Positions 22,755 to 30,993 of a stretch of DNA of 40,737 nucleotides are shown in pieces. The first letter of the stretch is position 1, and each line of letters opens with the position of its first letter. Under the pieces are notes generated by a model. The model had not been told where the DNA came from and searched no databases. It worked only from the letters and a program-made list of their open reading frames with translations. The position numbers were made by a program, and so were the translations under genes. The stretch is from Armatimonadota bacterium (GTDB taxonomy: Bacteria; Armatimonadota; Zipacnadia; Zipacnadales; UBA11051). Where the stretch lies: positions 1 through 40,737 of the forward strand of contig JABLXH010000039.1 in the NCBI GenBank assembly GCA_013178155.1, in the 5' to 3' direction.

Positions 22755-25430
22755 GTGAAGGCCCTGTTTCCGTCACCCGATCGCGTGTGGTTGCTGGTCG
22801 CCTCGCTTTGGGCCACGAGCCTGGCCCTGGCCCAGGGGTTCGACATCGGGAAGGCCCTTGGGCCTTCCTTCTCCGATGTGGCTCTCCTGCCTACCCGCCT
22901 GACGTACTATAACCTCCACGATGACTCCGCGCGGGCCACTTACACTTGCTGCAAGCCGTCACAGGAGGAGGAGATCCGGAAGGCTCTGGCGGCAAACGCT
23001 GCCTTCCTGGAGCGCTTTCCGCGGACCGACTACTCCGATGACACCTGTATGCACAACGCGCGCGTGAACGCCGTGCGCCAGAATTTCCGCCACCAGGTTG
23101 CTGCTCTGGAGATGCTTCTGGCGCAATACCCCGACAGTGATCTTGCCGACGACGCCGCCTGGCGCCTCGCCCAGTGTTACATGGAGGACAAGGATCACAT
23201 CGCGGCCATCGAGGTTCTGAATACCTTGCTGACCAACTGGCCGGGAAGCACCTGGGCCGATGACGCGGTGTACTGCATCAGTCGTGAGCTCAAGGAGCAG
23301 GGCGATGAGCCCGAGGCTTTCCGCGCCATGGAGGACCTGGCGCGGAAGTACCCGGCCAGTGACTACTGCGCCGAGGCCCTTTTCAGTCTGGCGCGGTCGT
23401 ACCAGCAGGAAGAGGACTACGAGGCGGTACTGGCCTCCTGTGAGGACCTCGTCCGGCGCTACCCGTGCTCAGACTATGCCGACGACGCGCGGATGATGAT
23501 TGCCAACGCGCTGCGCCACATGGGCCGGGCGCCCGACGCGATACACGCCTACCGGGCGCTCATCGAGGAAATGCCGGGTAGCGCCCTGGCCAACGACGCC
23601 ATGCGCGAACACAACACGCTGGTGCGCAACATCCGCGAGACCGGCGGACGCATAGACGCCGAGCTCTATACGCCGCGCGAGGACAATCCCGGCCAACTGG
23701 CCCAGGAGCTGTTTGATATCGCGCGCCACCATCAGAACTACCGCGAGTACGCCGCGGCCATCCAGGCCTATCGTGACTTCGTGGCGGCCTATCCGGGACA
23801 TGACAACTATGATGATGCCCTTTTCAGCATCGGGATGTGCTACCAGCAGATGAACATCCTCTTTGAGGATATGAACAAGGCCAAGGGCCCCGAAGACTTG
23901 TATCGCCTGCGTGAGGACTTCGCTGATGCCACCGGCAGTGCCCACTTGCCCAGCGGGAGGCTGTCGGCGGTCAACGACGCCGCGAGTGCCTTTGCGATCG
24001 TGGCCAACGAGCTGGTTGGCAGCCCCCTGCGCGATGACGCGCTGTATGAGATTGCGCGTTCCTTCGAGGACTCCGGTCAGGCAGCGGACGAGGCGTCCAC
24101 CTACCAGGACCTCGTCATTAGCTTCCCCGGGAGCAGTCACGAGTTCGAGGCGCTCTATCGGCTCCTTAAGTTCTACGCCAACCCCGATAACTGGGAGACA
24201 GCCCGGGAGATGTACCCGCGGCTGGCTCGGGCGTTTCCCGACATCTTCCCGGCAGCTCTCGTCGAGGACGAGGTCCTCTTCTACACCGTGATGGGGGCTT
24301 ACTCCCGCCACCTGAATTTCGCATGGTTTGAGTCCTTTGACCATCACATCCCCTACGACTTTACCGTTGACGATCTCGTCAGCGATGCCGACTTCGTGCT
24401 GGGCGCGCTGATGTGTTCGGAAGGCGACTATCGCGCCGGCATTCAGCGGCTGAGCCGACTCTGCGATTCGCCCACCCATGACCTCGCCGCGCCTGCAATC
24501 TGGGTGTCCGCACAGGCCTACCGGGCCATGGGCCAGCCCGACCAGGCGGCCAGGTACTATGAGGCGCTCATCGCCGACTACGACTGGTCCGGCCTGGCCG
24601 ACGATGCCCGGCTCGCCTTGGCCCAGTTGGACGATGAGCCTGACGTAGGCCCCTATCTGCAGGAAGTGAGTGAGGCCGTCGGTCGCGACCTCGCCCACAG
24701 TGACGTCTACTGCGGCGATGGCGTGGTCGTCATCGCCCCCTACGTGGTCTCGGCCAAGATGCGCCAGTACAACATGCCCAATATCTGGGAGAACGCGGTC
24801 TCGCTGATGGCTGACTGGACCGGCACCACCTCCGACGGACGCCTGCTGGTCTACGTGGACCCATTGGGGGGCGCCAGCAGCGGGCGGCCGGTCCGGGTTC
24901 CGGCTGCGGGCATCAGCGACCCACCCCAGTGGTCTCTGGGGCTGGAGTCGATCGCCCGCAATTTCGTGGATGCCGCCGCGGGCGACAAGCTGGGGGAGAT
25001 GAAGCCAACGCTGTGCGCTGCGCTCGCCCGGTTTGGTGCCGCCAGTCTGCAGTACGATCTGGTGACCGAGACCCGCGACGCTATCGGGAGTGCGGCTGCC
25101 GTGGCCTTGCCTCAAGAGGAGGTTATCCGGGCCCGGGATGGGGCACTGGAGGCTCTGGAAGCATACGTGCGGGATCAAAAGAGCGTCCAGCAGCTTGACC
25201 CGCCGACCGTCTGCGGTATGCTCTTTGCGCTGCTGGACCAGCAGGGCTTCTCGAAGACCAAGCTGGTGGATCGCGAGCCTCTGCGCCAGCTCTTCGTGGC
25301 GCTGAAGCGGCAGGATGGCCACGGCTGCACCGCTTTCGCCAGCGCGCTGAACGAGGCTTTGGGCGGGGGCTGTGACGACGTCCTCGCCAAGTGGGGGCTC
25401 CTGGGCTCCAACCAGATGACACGTCGCTAG
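22755..25430 (+). CDS. large secreted TPR-repeat protein with possible degenerate metallopeptidase C-terminus
   Basis: 891 residues. GTG start with AGGAGG 8 nt upstream. Residues 1-26 are a signal peptide (hydrophobic, ending ALA|Q). About residues 70-640 consist of YbgF/BamD-like tetratricopeptide repeats with a recurring ryPxSDYADDA-like turn (for example YPDSDLADDA, YPASDYCAEA, YPCSDYADDA). Such solenoids bind protein partners at the envelope. About 655-800 is a separate domain. Its W726-to-F737 segment (WSLGLESIARNF) sits where gluzincin-type domains have HExxH, but both His are missing (730-734 reads LESIA). Function unknown. It has its own promoter, and a weak hairpin follows it. Confidence 0.85.
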   Translation: MKALFPSPDRVWLLVASLWATSLALAQGFDIGKALGPSFSDVALLPTRLTYYNLHDDSARATYTCCKPSQEEEIRKALAANAAFLERFPRTDYSDDTCMHNARVNAVRQNFRHQVAALEMLLAQYPDSDLADDAAWRLAQCYMEDKDHIAAIEVLNTLLTNWPGSTWADDAVYCISRELKEQGDEPEAFRAMEDLARKYPASDYCAEALFSLARSYQQEEDYEAVLASCEDLVRRYPCSDYADDARMMIANALRHMGRAPDAIHAYRALIEEMPGSALANDAMREHNTLVRNIRETGGRIDAELYTPREDNPGQLAQELFDIARHHQNYREYAAAIQAYRDFVAAYPGHDNYDDALFSIGMCYQQMNILFEDMNKAKGPEDLYRLREDFADATGSAHLPSGRLSAVNDAASAFAIVANELVGSPLRDDALYEIARSFEDSGQAADEASTYQDLVISFPGSSHEFEALYRLLKFYANPDNWETAREMYPRLARAFPDIFPAALVEDEVLFYTVMGAYSRHLNFAWFESFDHHIPYDFTVDDLVSDADFVLGALMCSEGDYRAGIQRLSRLCDSPTHDLAAPAIWVSAQAYRAMGQPDQAARYYEALIADYDWSGLADDARLALAQLDDEPDVGPYLQEVSEAVGRDLAHSDVYCGDGVVVIAPYVVSAKMRQYNMPNIWENAVSLMADWTGTTSDGRLLVYVDPLGGASSGRPVRVPAAGISDPPQWSLGLESIARNFVDAAAGDKLGEMKPTLCAALARFGAASLQYDLVTETRDAIGSAAAVALPQEEVIRARDGALEALEAYVRDQKSVQQLDPPTVCGMLFALLDQQGFSKTKLVDREPLRQLFVALKRQDGHGCTAFASALNEALGGGCDDVLAKWGLLGSNQMTRR

Positions 25431-25447
25431 ACCGCTGTCCACACTGT

Positions 25448-25465
25448 CCCCTCGCGGGTGAGGGG
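25448..25465 (+). terminator. weak hairpin after the TPR protein gene
   Basis: CCCCTC (25448-25453) and GAGGGG (25460-25465) form a 6-bp stem with a 6-nt loop, with no T-run after it. It may mark the end of the TPR gene transcript. Confidence 0.4.
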
Positions 25466-25514
25466 TGCTGAGTCAGGGGTAGACCTGCCAACCAACCGTG
25501 GGAGGTGCGCTGCC

Positions 25515-26684
25515 GTGACTGAGTCGGATCAACCCGGGCTTGGCCGTCGCGAGTTCCTCGGCCTGTGCGCTCGGGGCTGTCTGGCGCTGGGGCTGATGCC
25601 GCTTGGCCTGCGCGACAGCGGGGGACTGCTTGCCGGAGCCGCGCAGGCAAAGGTGGGCAATGTCTCCAACGTCCCGGCGCGATATTTCAAGCCCCTGGCA
25701 GCCAGAGAGATCAAGTGCTTGCTTTGCCCGCGACACTGCCAGATCCGGCCGGGCGAGCGGGGCTTGTGCGGTGTCCGCGAGAACGTGGATGGTGTCTACG
25801 TCACCAAGGTCTACGGCAAGCCGGCGGCGATCAAGGGCGACCCCATGGAGAAGGGGCCGTTCTTCCACTTCCTGGCTGGCACCAACACTCTGGCCCTGGG
25901 TACAGCCGGGTGCAATCTCACCTGCCTGTACTGCCAGAGCTGGCAGTTCGCCCAGCGGCGGCCGGAGCAGACCGACAACGAGAGCCTGCCGCCGGACGAG
26001 GTCGTGGCCCAGGTCCAGAAGTACGGCATCCCCAGCATCACTTTCACCTACAGTGAGCCCGTCGTCGCCATTGAGTATGTGCTGGACACCGCCCGGGCAG
26101 CTCGCGCCGCCGGAGTGAAGACGCTCATTCACACCGCTGCCGCCTGCAATGAACAGCCCATGCGGGACCTGTGCAACGCCGTGGACGCCATCAACATTGA
26201 CCTGAAGGGCTTCACGGACAAGTTCTACCAGGACGTGGTCGGGTCGCTGCGGACGGTCGTCCTGGAGAACGTGAAGATCGCCGCCGCCTCAAGCGCCTGG
26301 CTTGAACTGACGGCGCTGATCGTACCGGGGTATAACGATGACCAGGCCAGTTTCCGGGCCATGTGCGAGTGGGTGCTGGAGAACGTGGGCCCGGACGTGC
26401 CGCTGCATGTCTCGCGGTTCTTCCCGGAGTACCGGCTGCGGAACGTGCCCGCTACACCCATAGACACGCTGAAGGAGCTGCGCAAGATTGCCTTCAACGT
26501 GGGGCTGCATTACGTCTACCTGGGGAACATGGCCGGCGACCCATCGGAGTCCACATACTGCCCCAAGTGCGGCATCAAGGTGGTCAAACGTGTGGGCTAC
26601 CAGGTCACCAACGAGGCCCTGGACCTGCGCACCTACAGGTGCACGAAGTGCGGTCTGAAGATCGCCGGGTACTGGGTGGCCTGA
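25515..26684 (+). CDS. amrS: AmmeMemoRadiSam-type radical SAM protein with Tat-like signal
   Basis: 389 residues from GTG 25515, which has GGAGGT 8 nt upstream. The N-terminus has GRREFLGLC (R11-R12), then a hydrophobic stretch, the layout of a twin-arginine signal. A family Cys set C68/C71/C75/C85 precedes the radical SAM loop C133-x3-C137-x2-C140, which binds the 4Fe-4S cluster and SAM. The C-terminus adds a zinc-ribbon-like C349/C352 and C376/C379. The family is named for its association with AMMECR1 and Memo proteins; neither is in the window. Substrate is unknown. An exported radical SAM enzyme would lack ready SAM and reductant, so retention or Tat-dependent membrane association must be considered. 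Followed 14 nt later by a DUF362 gene. Confidence 0.9.
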   Translation: MTESDQPGLGRREFLGLCARGCLALGLMPLGLRDSGGLLAGAAQAKVGNVSNVPARYFKPLAAREIKCLLCPRHCQIRPGERGLCGVRENVDGVYVTKVYGKPAAIKGDPMEKGPFFHFLAGTNTLALGTAGCNLTCLYCQSWQFAQRRPEQTDNESLPPDEVVAQVQKYGIPSITFTYSEPVVAIEYVLDTARAARAAGVKTLIHTAAACNEQPMRDLCNAVDAINIDLKGFTDKFYQDVVGSLRTVVLENVKIAAASSAWLELTALIVPGYNDDQASFRAMCEWVLENVGPDVPLHVSRFFPEYRLRNVPATPIDTLKELRKIAFNVGLHYVYLGNMAGDPSESTYCPKCGIKVVKRVGYQVTNEALDLRTYRCTKCGLKIAGYWVA

Positions 26685-26698
26685 CGGCGGAGCCAGAC

Positions 26699-27685
26699 AT
26701 GGATCGCAGGGAGTTTCTCAAGCGGACGCTGCTGGTGGCGGGGGGAGCGGCACTGAGTGGTTTCATCCCCGTCGGCGCGGAGGGGGAGCAGAGCCGCGTT
26801 GCAGTGGTGCGCAACTCTGCGCTGGCCATGGCTGATGACGCCACTGCCAACCAGCTCCTGCGGGCGATGACCTTCACTGCCATCGCCGATGCCGTGGGCA
26901 CCAGCGACGTGGCTGCCGCGATGCGCAAGCTGTTTCGTCCCGACGATGTGGTCGGCCTGAAACTCAACTGCATCGCTCCCGAGATCTCACCCACGCCCGC
27001 CGTCGTCTACGCCGTCGTCGAGGCTCTCGGGTACGCGGGCGTGAAGCCCTCGCAGGTGATTATCTTTGACAAGGAGGACCGTGACCTGGCGGCGGCGGGG
27101 TACGTCTGCGCGGGCGAGGGCGATGGTCCGCGCGTCTATGGCACAGTGGGGGAGACCAGGGGGCCTGGGTACGAGGAACGGTTCACCCAGGAGGGTGACA
27201 CGGCCTTCTGCCTGAGCAAGATTGTCACGCGCGAGTGCACTGCGCTGATCAACATCCCGGTCATCAAGCAGCACAGCTTCGCGGGCCTCACCTGCGCCCT
27301 GAAGAACCATTTTGGGTGCATCCACAACCCCGAGGACTTCCACTACAAGGACTGCTGTAACCCGGCGGTGGCCGACGTCAACCGCACGCCCGCCATCCGT
27401 TCCAGGCAACGACTGTGCGTGTGTGATGCCTTCAATATCCAGTATGAGGGAGGCCCGTCCTACAACGCCGCTTACGTTGAGTTCTATGGCGCGGTCATGG
27501 CCTCCACCGATCCAGTCGCCCTGGATACCCAGGCGCTTATCCTGGTGGACTGGTTCCGCCAGCAGAAGGGGCTACCGCCCCTGCGCGATACCGAGCGGCC
27601 GGCCAAGCACATTGCTACTGCCGCGGCCTATGGCCTCGGCTGCGGCGACCCGGCTAGGATCCGTCTGGTAGCGCGCAACAGCTAG
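26699..27685 (+). CDS. DUF362-domain protein with Tat signal
   Basis: 328 residues. N-terminal MDRREFLKRTLLVAGGAAL is a clear twin-arginine signal. The body matches DUF362 (LKLNCIAPEISPTP, then TALINIPVIKQHSFAGLTCALKNHFG split over about residues 180-205). It contains a Cys/His-rich segment around CIHNPEDFHYKDCCNP. The ferredoxin domain found in many DUF362 proteins is absent. Function is unknown, with redox or Fe-S roles suspected for the family. ATG 26699 has GGAG 8 nt upstream. It is paired with the radical SAM gene, and both share Tat-like signals. Its 3' end overlaps the convergent membrane protein gene by 32 nt. Confidence 0.9.
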   Translation: MDRREFLKRTLLVAGGAALSGFIPVGAEGEQSRVAVVRNSALAMADDATANQLLRAMTFTAIADAVGTSDVAAAMRKLFRPDDVVGLKLNCIAPEISPTPAVVYAVVEALGYAGVKPSQVIIFDKEDRDLAAAGYVCAGEGDGPRVYGTVGETRGPGYEERFTQEGDTAFCLSKIVTRECTALINIPVIKQHSFAGLTCALKNHFGCIHNPEDFHYKDCCNPAVADVNRTPAIRSRQRLCVCDAFNIQYEGGPSYNAAYVEFYGAVMASTDPVALDTQALILVDWFRQQKGLPPLRDTERPAKHIATAAAYGLGCGDPARIRLVARNS

Positions 27686-30029
27686 GCTGATCTCGCTCCG
27701 GCACCGCCAGCAGCGCCGCCAGAGCGACGCTCAGCGCCGCCGCGGCGACGCAGGTGCCTGTCAGCCCCAGCACCGGCAGCAACGCCGTTCCCGCCACCAG
27801 CGCCCCGAGTGCCGCCCCCACCAGGTCCAGGGCGTACAGGACTGCCGCCGAGCGCGAGAGTTGCTGTGTCCCTGAGGCCTTGCTGGCCAGCGGGAACCCA
27901 GCCCCCACACCCAGCCCCACCACAGTCGCCAGCAGTGGGAAGCCCACATGCGGCAGGACCGTCGCCGCCCAGCCGCCGGAGGCTGTCCCCACGAGCGCCA
28001 TCAGGCCGGGCAGGCAAGCCGCGACAATGGCCAGAGCAACCTGCACGATGGCCAACAGGCGGCGGCACTCGTCGGCCTCGAGGTCCTCGGCGTGACGCGC
28101 CGTCCACCAGCCTCCCATGGCCAGCCCCACCATGAAAGCGCCGGTAATGATGCCCACTTCCAGAAACACAAACCCGTAGTAGACCTGGAAGCCAAGAAGC
28201 AGCGTTACCTCCAGAGCCATGGCGAGGGCGCCCGTGCCCAGTACGCTCAGCGGCACGGCGCCCCGCCGGGTGCGCGGAGCCAGGCCCGCCAGCACCAGCA
28301 GCACCGCCGCACTGGCTCCAGTGCCCGCCAGCACGTGCCAAAGCCGCAGGCGCGACAGGGCGTTGAACAGCACCCAGGAGGAACGGCTGTATTGGGCGAC
28401 CCAATAGGCCTGGCCGTAGAAATACCCGATGGGGTGGGTGTCAGTGTTCACGGGCAGGTCAGGGGCCTCGTCCAGACCGCCGCGCACCTGGGCGACGGTG
28501 AAGGGGAAAAGCCGGTCCCAGACATGGGCGCGGAAGTCCGCGGCCTCGATGCGGCGCTCATCCAGGCGGGCGCGCAGCACGTTGGCATCCTCAGTCAGCG
28601 GCAGGTTCGGGGCGGCGGCGATGATCATCTGACCGCCGGGCAGGAGCGCGGTCCGGGGGAAGACCTCACGCAGTGTGCGGTACAACACCGCGTTGAGCCG
28701 CCGCAGTTCCTCGCCCAGGTAGGTCTCCGAGGAGGGTATCTGCAGGCCCAGGACGCCGGTCTCGGGCTTCAAGATAGCGCGCACCTCGCCCAGGAACTCG
28801 CGGGTGTAGAAGCGGTTGATCTGCGCCGTGCCCGGCTCCGGCAGGCTCAGGATGACGGCATCATAGCGCTCGCTCGCGCGCCCCGCCCGCTTGACGAACA
28901 GCCGCCCGTCCAGGTTGTGGATGTGCACGCGTGGATCGTCCAGTGCGGCGCGATCCGCGCCCACGACGTACTGTCGCGCCAGGCGGATGAGCGCCGGGTC
29001 CAGTTCCACGTAGTCCACGGTAGCGGGACCGTGCTTGAGCACCTCCCGGAGGCCACCCGTGGCCCCGCCCCCGACGAGTAGCACGCGCTCGGGTCGCGGC
29101 GTTTGCAGCAGCGGGAAGTGCACCAGGTACTGGATGTTCGGCGTCGGCGGCGAGCAGCTCTCCGGGACTCCGTCGCGGTAGAAGTACACCCCGTCGTCAC
29201 CGAAGCGCGTGACCGCGAGATTGCCGTAGATGGTGTCGGTCTGGGTGATGAGGCCGCGGCCCGCCCAACGGATGCTCAGACTGTCCCGTTGCAGTAAAGA
29301 AGCGACGCAGATGCACGCTCCGACGTATACGGCCAACAACAGGGCCAACCTGAACCGGGCCTCCCGGATGCTCTCAGGACGGCGCGCACATGCCCACGCA
29401 GCTCCGGCAATGGGGGCTGCTCCGGCGGCTATCCCCTGGAATGGCGGGTGCACTCCGGCGAGGACAAGCACGGCCCCCAACACTCCGCCGGCCAGATGCC
29501 CGATTGCGTCCGCGGCGTAGGCCTGCCCGACCGGGAGTGCTCCTTCGCCGTTGAGCGCATTCAGTCGCAGCCCGCCGGCGAACAGTGCACCAGCGAGCAT
29601 GGCAGTCGGCGCCACGACAGCAACGCTGACGGCGGCAAGTTGTCCCAGCCCCATCATCTCACCCCACTGCGTGCCGATGCCCAATGGCAGCAGGTCGAGC
29701 AGATGCAGAGACACGCGCGCGAGGGTGATCCCCAGGATGAGAGACAGGGGGGCAAGGACCGATGCCTTGGCGATGGTCCGGACGAGTCGGTGCTCATCGC
29801 TGCGTTGGGCCACCCGCCCAAACAGCGCCGTCCCCGCCGCGGCGAACAGCAGCCAGATCGCCAGCATCAAGCCGATGGTCAGCTCGTTACCGGCGGCGAC
29901 GTTGAGCAGTTGGCGCAGCAGGATGACCTGCCCCAGCCCGGCGAACAGGCCCGCGCCGACCAACAGCGGCAGCGCTGAGGGCCGAGCAGGCGAAGTCGTC
30001 GCGGTCGTCGAGGGGGCTTCCGCAGCCAT
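27654..30029 (-). CDS. polytopic membrane protein with spermidine-synthase-like domain (fused MFS/SpeE type)
   Basis: 791 residues from ATG 30029. Hydrophobic segments cover about residues 20-245 and 560-780, flanking a soluble SAM-type Rossmann domain (about 260-530) with GGGATGGLRE (320-329) and VDYVELDP (339-346). In true spermidine synthases the next motif is a DSTDP-type loop with the catalytic Asp. Here it is SLPEPG (395-400), so aminopropyl transfer is doubtful. Such fused proteins are common in Armatimonadota and related phyla with unknown function. No ribosome-binding site precedes the ATG; a TATACT -10 box sits 7 nt upstream, suggesting a leaderless mRNA. It overlaps the DUF362 gene tail-to-tail by 32 nt. 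Confidence 0.88.
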   Translation of the reverse strand: MAAEAPSTTATTSPARPSALPLLVGAGLFAGLGQVILLRQLLNVAAGNELTIGLMLAIWLLFAAAGTALFGRVAQRSDEHRLVRTIAKASVLAPLSLILGITLARVSLHLLDLLPLGIGTQWGEMMGLGQLAAVSVAVVAPTAMLAGALFAGGLRLNALNGEGALPVGQAYAADAIGHLAGGVLGAVLVLAGVHPPFQGIAAGAAPIAGAAWACARRPESIREARFRLALLLAVYVGACICVASLLQRDSLSIRWAGRGLITQTDTIYGNLAVTRFGDDGVYFYRDGVPESCSPPTPNIQYLVHFPLLQTPRPERVLLVGGGATGGLREVLKHGPATVDYVELDPALIRLARQYVVGADRAALDDPRVHIHNLDGRLFVKRAGRASERYDAVILSLPEPGTAQINRFYTREFLGEVRAILKPETGVLGLQIPSSETYLGEELRRLNAVLYRTLREVFPRTALLPGGQMIIAAAPNLPLTEDANVLRARLDERRIEAADFRAHVWDRLFPFTVAQVRGGLDEAPDLPVNTDTHPIGYFYGQAYWVAQYSRSSWVLFNALSRLRLWHVLAGTGASAAVLLVLAGLAPRTRRGAVPLSVLGTGALAMALEVTLLLGFQVYYGFVFLEVGIITGAFMVGLAMGGWWTARHAEDLEADECRRLLAIVQVALAIVAACLPGLMALVGTASGGWAATVLPHVGFPLLATVVGLGVGAGFPLASKASGTQQLSRSAAVLYALDLVGAALGALVAGTALLPVLGLTGTCVAAAALSVALAALLAVPERDQPSCCALPDGS

Positions 30030-30036
30030 CGGGAGG

Positions 30037-30042
30037 AGTATA
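30037..30042 (-). promoter_or_regulatory. -10 box for a probable leaderless mRNA
   Basis: TATACT read on the minus strand lies 7 nt before the ATG at 30029, so transcription should begin at or next to the start codon. No matching -35 box is visible at 16-18 bp, and the intervening bases (CTCCCG) are not a ribosome-binding site. Confidence 0.5.
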
Positions 30043-30070
30043 GCAGAAAGGCGAGGAAGGCGGAGCACCA

Positions 30071-30973
30071 ATGGACCGACGCGATTTCCTGAAGACAACC
30101 CTTGCGGCCGGCGGCGCGTTGCTGGCTGACTCCCTGTTGCCCGGAGGGCTAACCATGGCCCAAAACGCCCCGCTGCGCTTCGCCATGATCACTGACGTGC
30201 ACCTGGTGGGCTTCCGCGAGGAGGGGGGCCATGTGTGGCCGCGTCTGCCGAAGCACGCCTGGCAGGCTATCAACCGTCGCTACGACCTCATGCCCATGCT
30301 TCTGCCCCGGGCGCTGCAGCAGGTGCAGGACCAGCACGCGCCGGAGTTCATCGTCTTCGGCGGTGACCAGACCGATGATGGCAACGGCGACCTGGGGCAG
30401 GCGGACCAGGAGCAGTTCCGGGCGCTGGTCGAGACTCAGGCGCGGGTGCCGCTGAAGTACGTCTACGGCAACCACGACGGGCCGCAGGACCGGTTCCAAG
30501 CTCGCTTTGAGGCCTTGGATTACACGTTCGACAGAGGTGATGTGCGCTTCGTAGTGCTAAACTCGGGCAGTATGGACTGGGCTGCCGAGGAAGCCAGTTC
30601 CGCCGCCGCCCTGGCGGAGTTGCGCGCTGCCATCGCTACGGCGCAGGGACGGCGGCTCATCGTGTTACTGCACCAGTGGATCGAGCCTGCCGATGTCGAG
30701 GGCTACAGCATCCGCCGGGCGCAGGAGATGCGGGCCGTGCTGGAGGCCTACCCGCGTACCGTGGCGGTTCTGAATGGTCACTACCATTCCGGGCGATACT
30801 CCGAGCGCGCGGGCATCCACTACCACACCGCGCGGGCGCTGTGCGAGGCGCCCTTCTGCTACACGCTGTATGAGCTGGAGAGCGACCGTCTTGTGATCAC
30901 CGAGTATAGCCTGAGCGCCCACGAGCAGGCCTTCGTGCCCGGCGAGCCGTTGGCCCTGGCACTTCGGGCCTGA
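30071..30973 (+). CDS. Tat-exported metallophosphoesterase
   Basis: 300 residues. N-terminal MDRRDFLKTTLAAGGALL is a twin-arginine signal. The calcineurin-like motifs are complete: D42-x-H44, GGDQTDDG (D99), GNHD (133-136), H201 and GHYH (236-239). It should hydrolyse a phosphomonoester or diester outside the cytoplasm using two metals. GGCGGAG precedes the ATG by 5 nt. It is divergent from the spermidine-synthase-like gene across only 41 bp and is followed 20 nt later by the rhomboid gene, which may be cotranscribed. The substrate cannot be read from sequence. Confidence 0.93.
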   Translation: MDRRDFLKTTLAAGGALLADSLLPGGLTMAQNAPLRFAMITDVHLVGFREEGGHVWPRLPKHAWQAINRRYDLMPMLLPRALQQVQDQHAPEFIVFGGDQTDDGNGDLGQADQEQFRALVETQARVPLKYVYGNHDGPQDRFQARFEALDYTFDRGDVRFVVLNSGSMDWAAEEASSAAALAELRAAIATAQGRRLIVLLHQWIEPADVEGYSIRRAQEMRAVLEAYPRTVAVLNGHYHSGRYSERAGIHYHTARALCEAPFCYTLYELESDRLVITEYSLSAHEQAFVPGEPLALALRA

Positions 30974-30993
30974 AGCCAAGCCTGGGGGAGCGC

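Noticed and set aside
23469-25442. Very long open frame (about 657 codons) antisense to the TPR protein gene
   Set aside because: It is a shadow of the GC-rich codon pattern of the real gene. The plus strand has a signal peptide, a ribosome-binding site, a promoter and repeat periodicity, while the antisense product resembles no family.
27948-29081. 377-codon plus-strand open frame inside the spermidine-synthase-like gene
   Set aside because: It has low-complexity, Arg/Gly/Gln-rich content with no motifs. The minus-strand product has membrane helices and SAM-binding motifs.
27654-30029. Genuine spermidine synthase (speE)
   Set aside because: The catalytic Asp loop is replaced by SLPEPG and the domain is embedded in a polytopic membrane protein. 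No speD or other polyamine gene is nearby.
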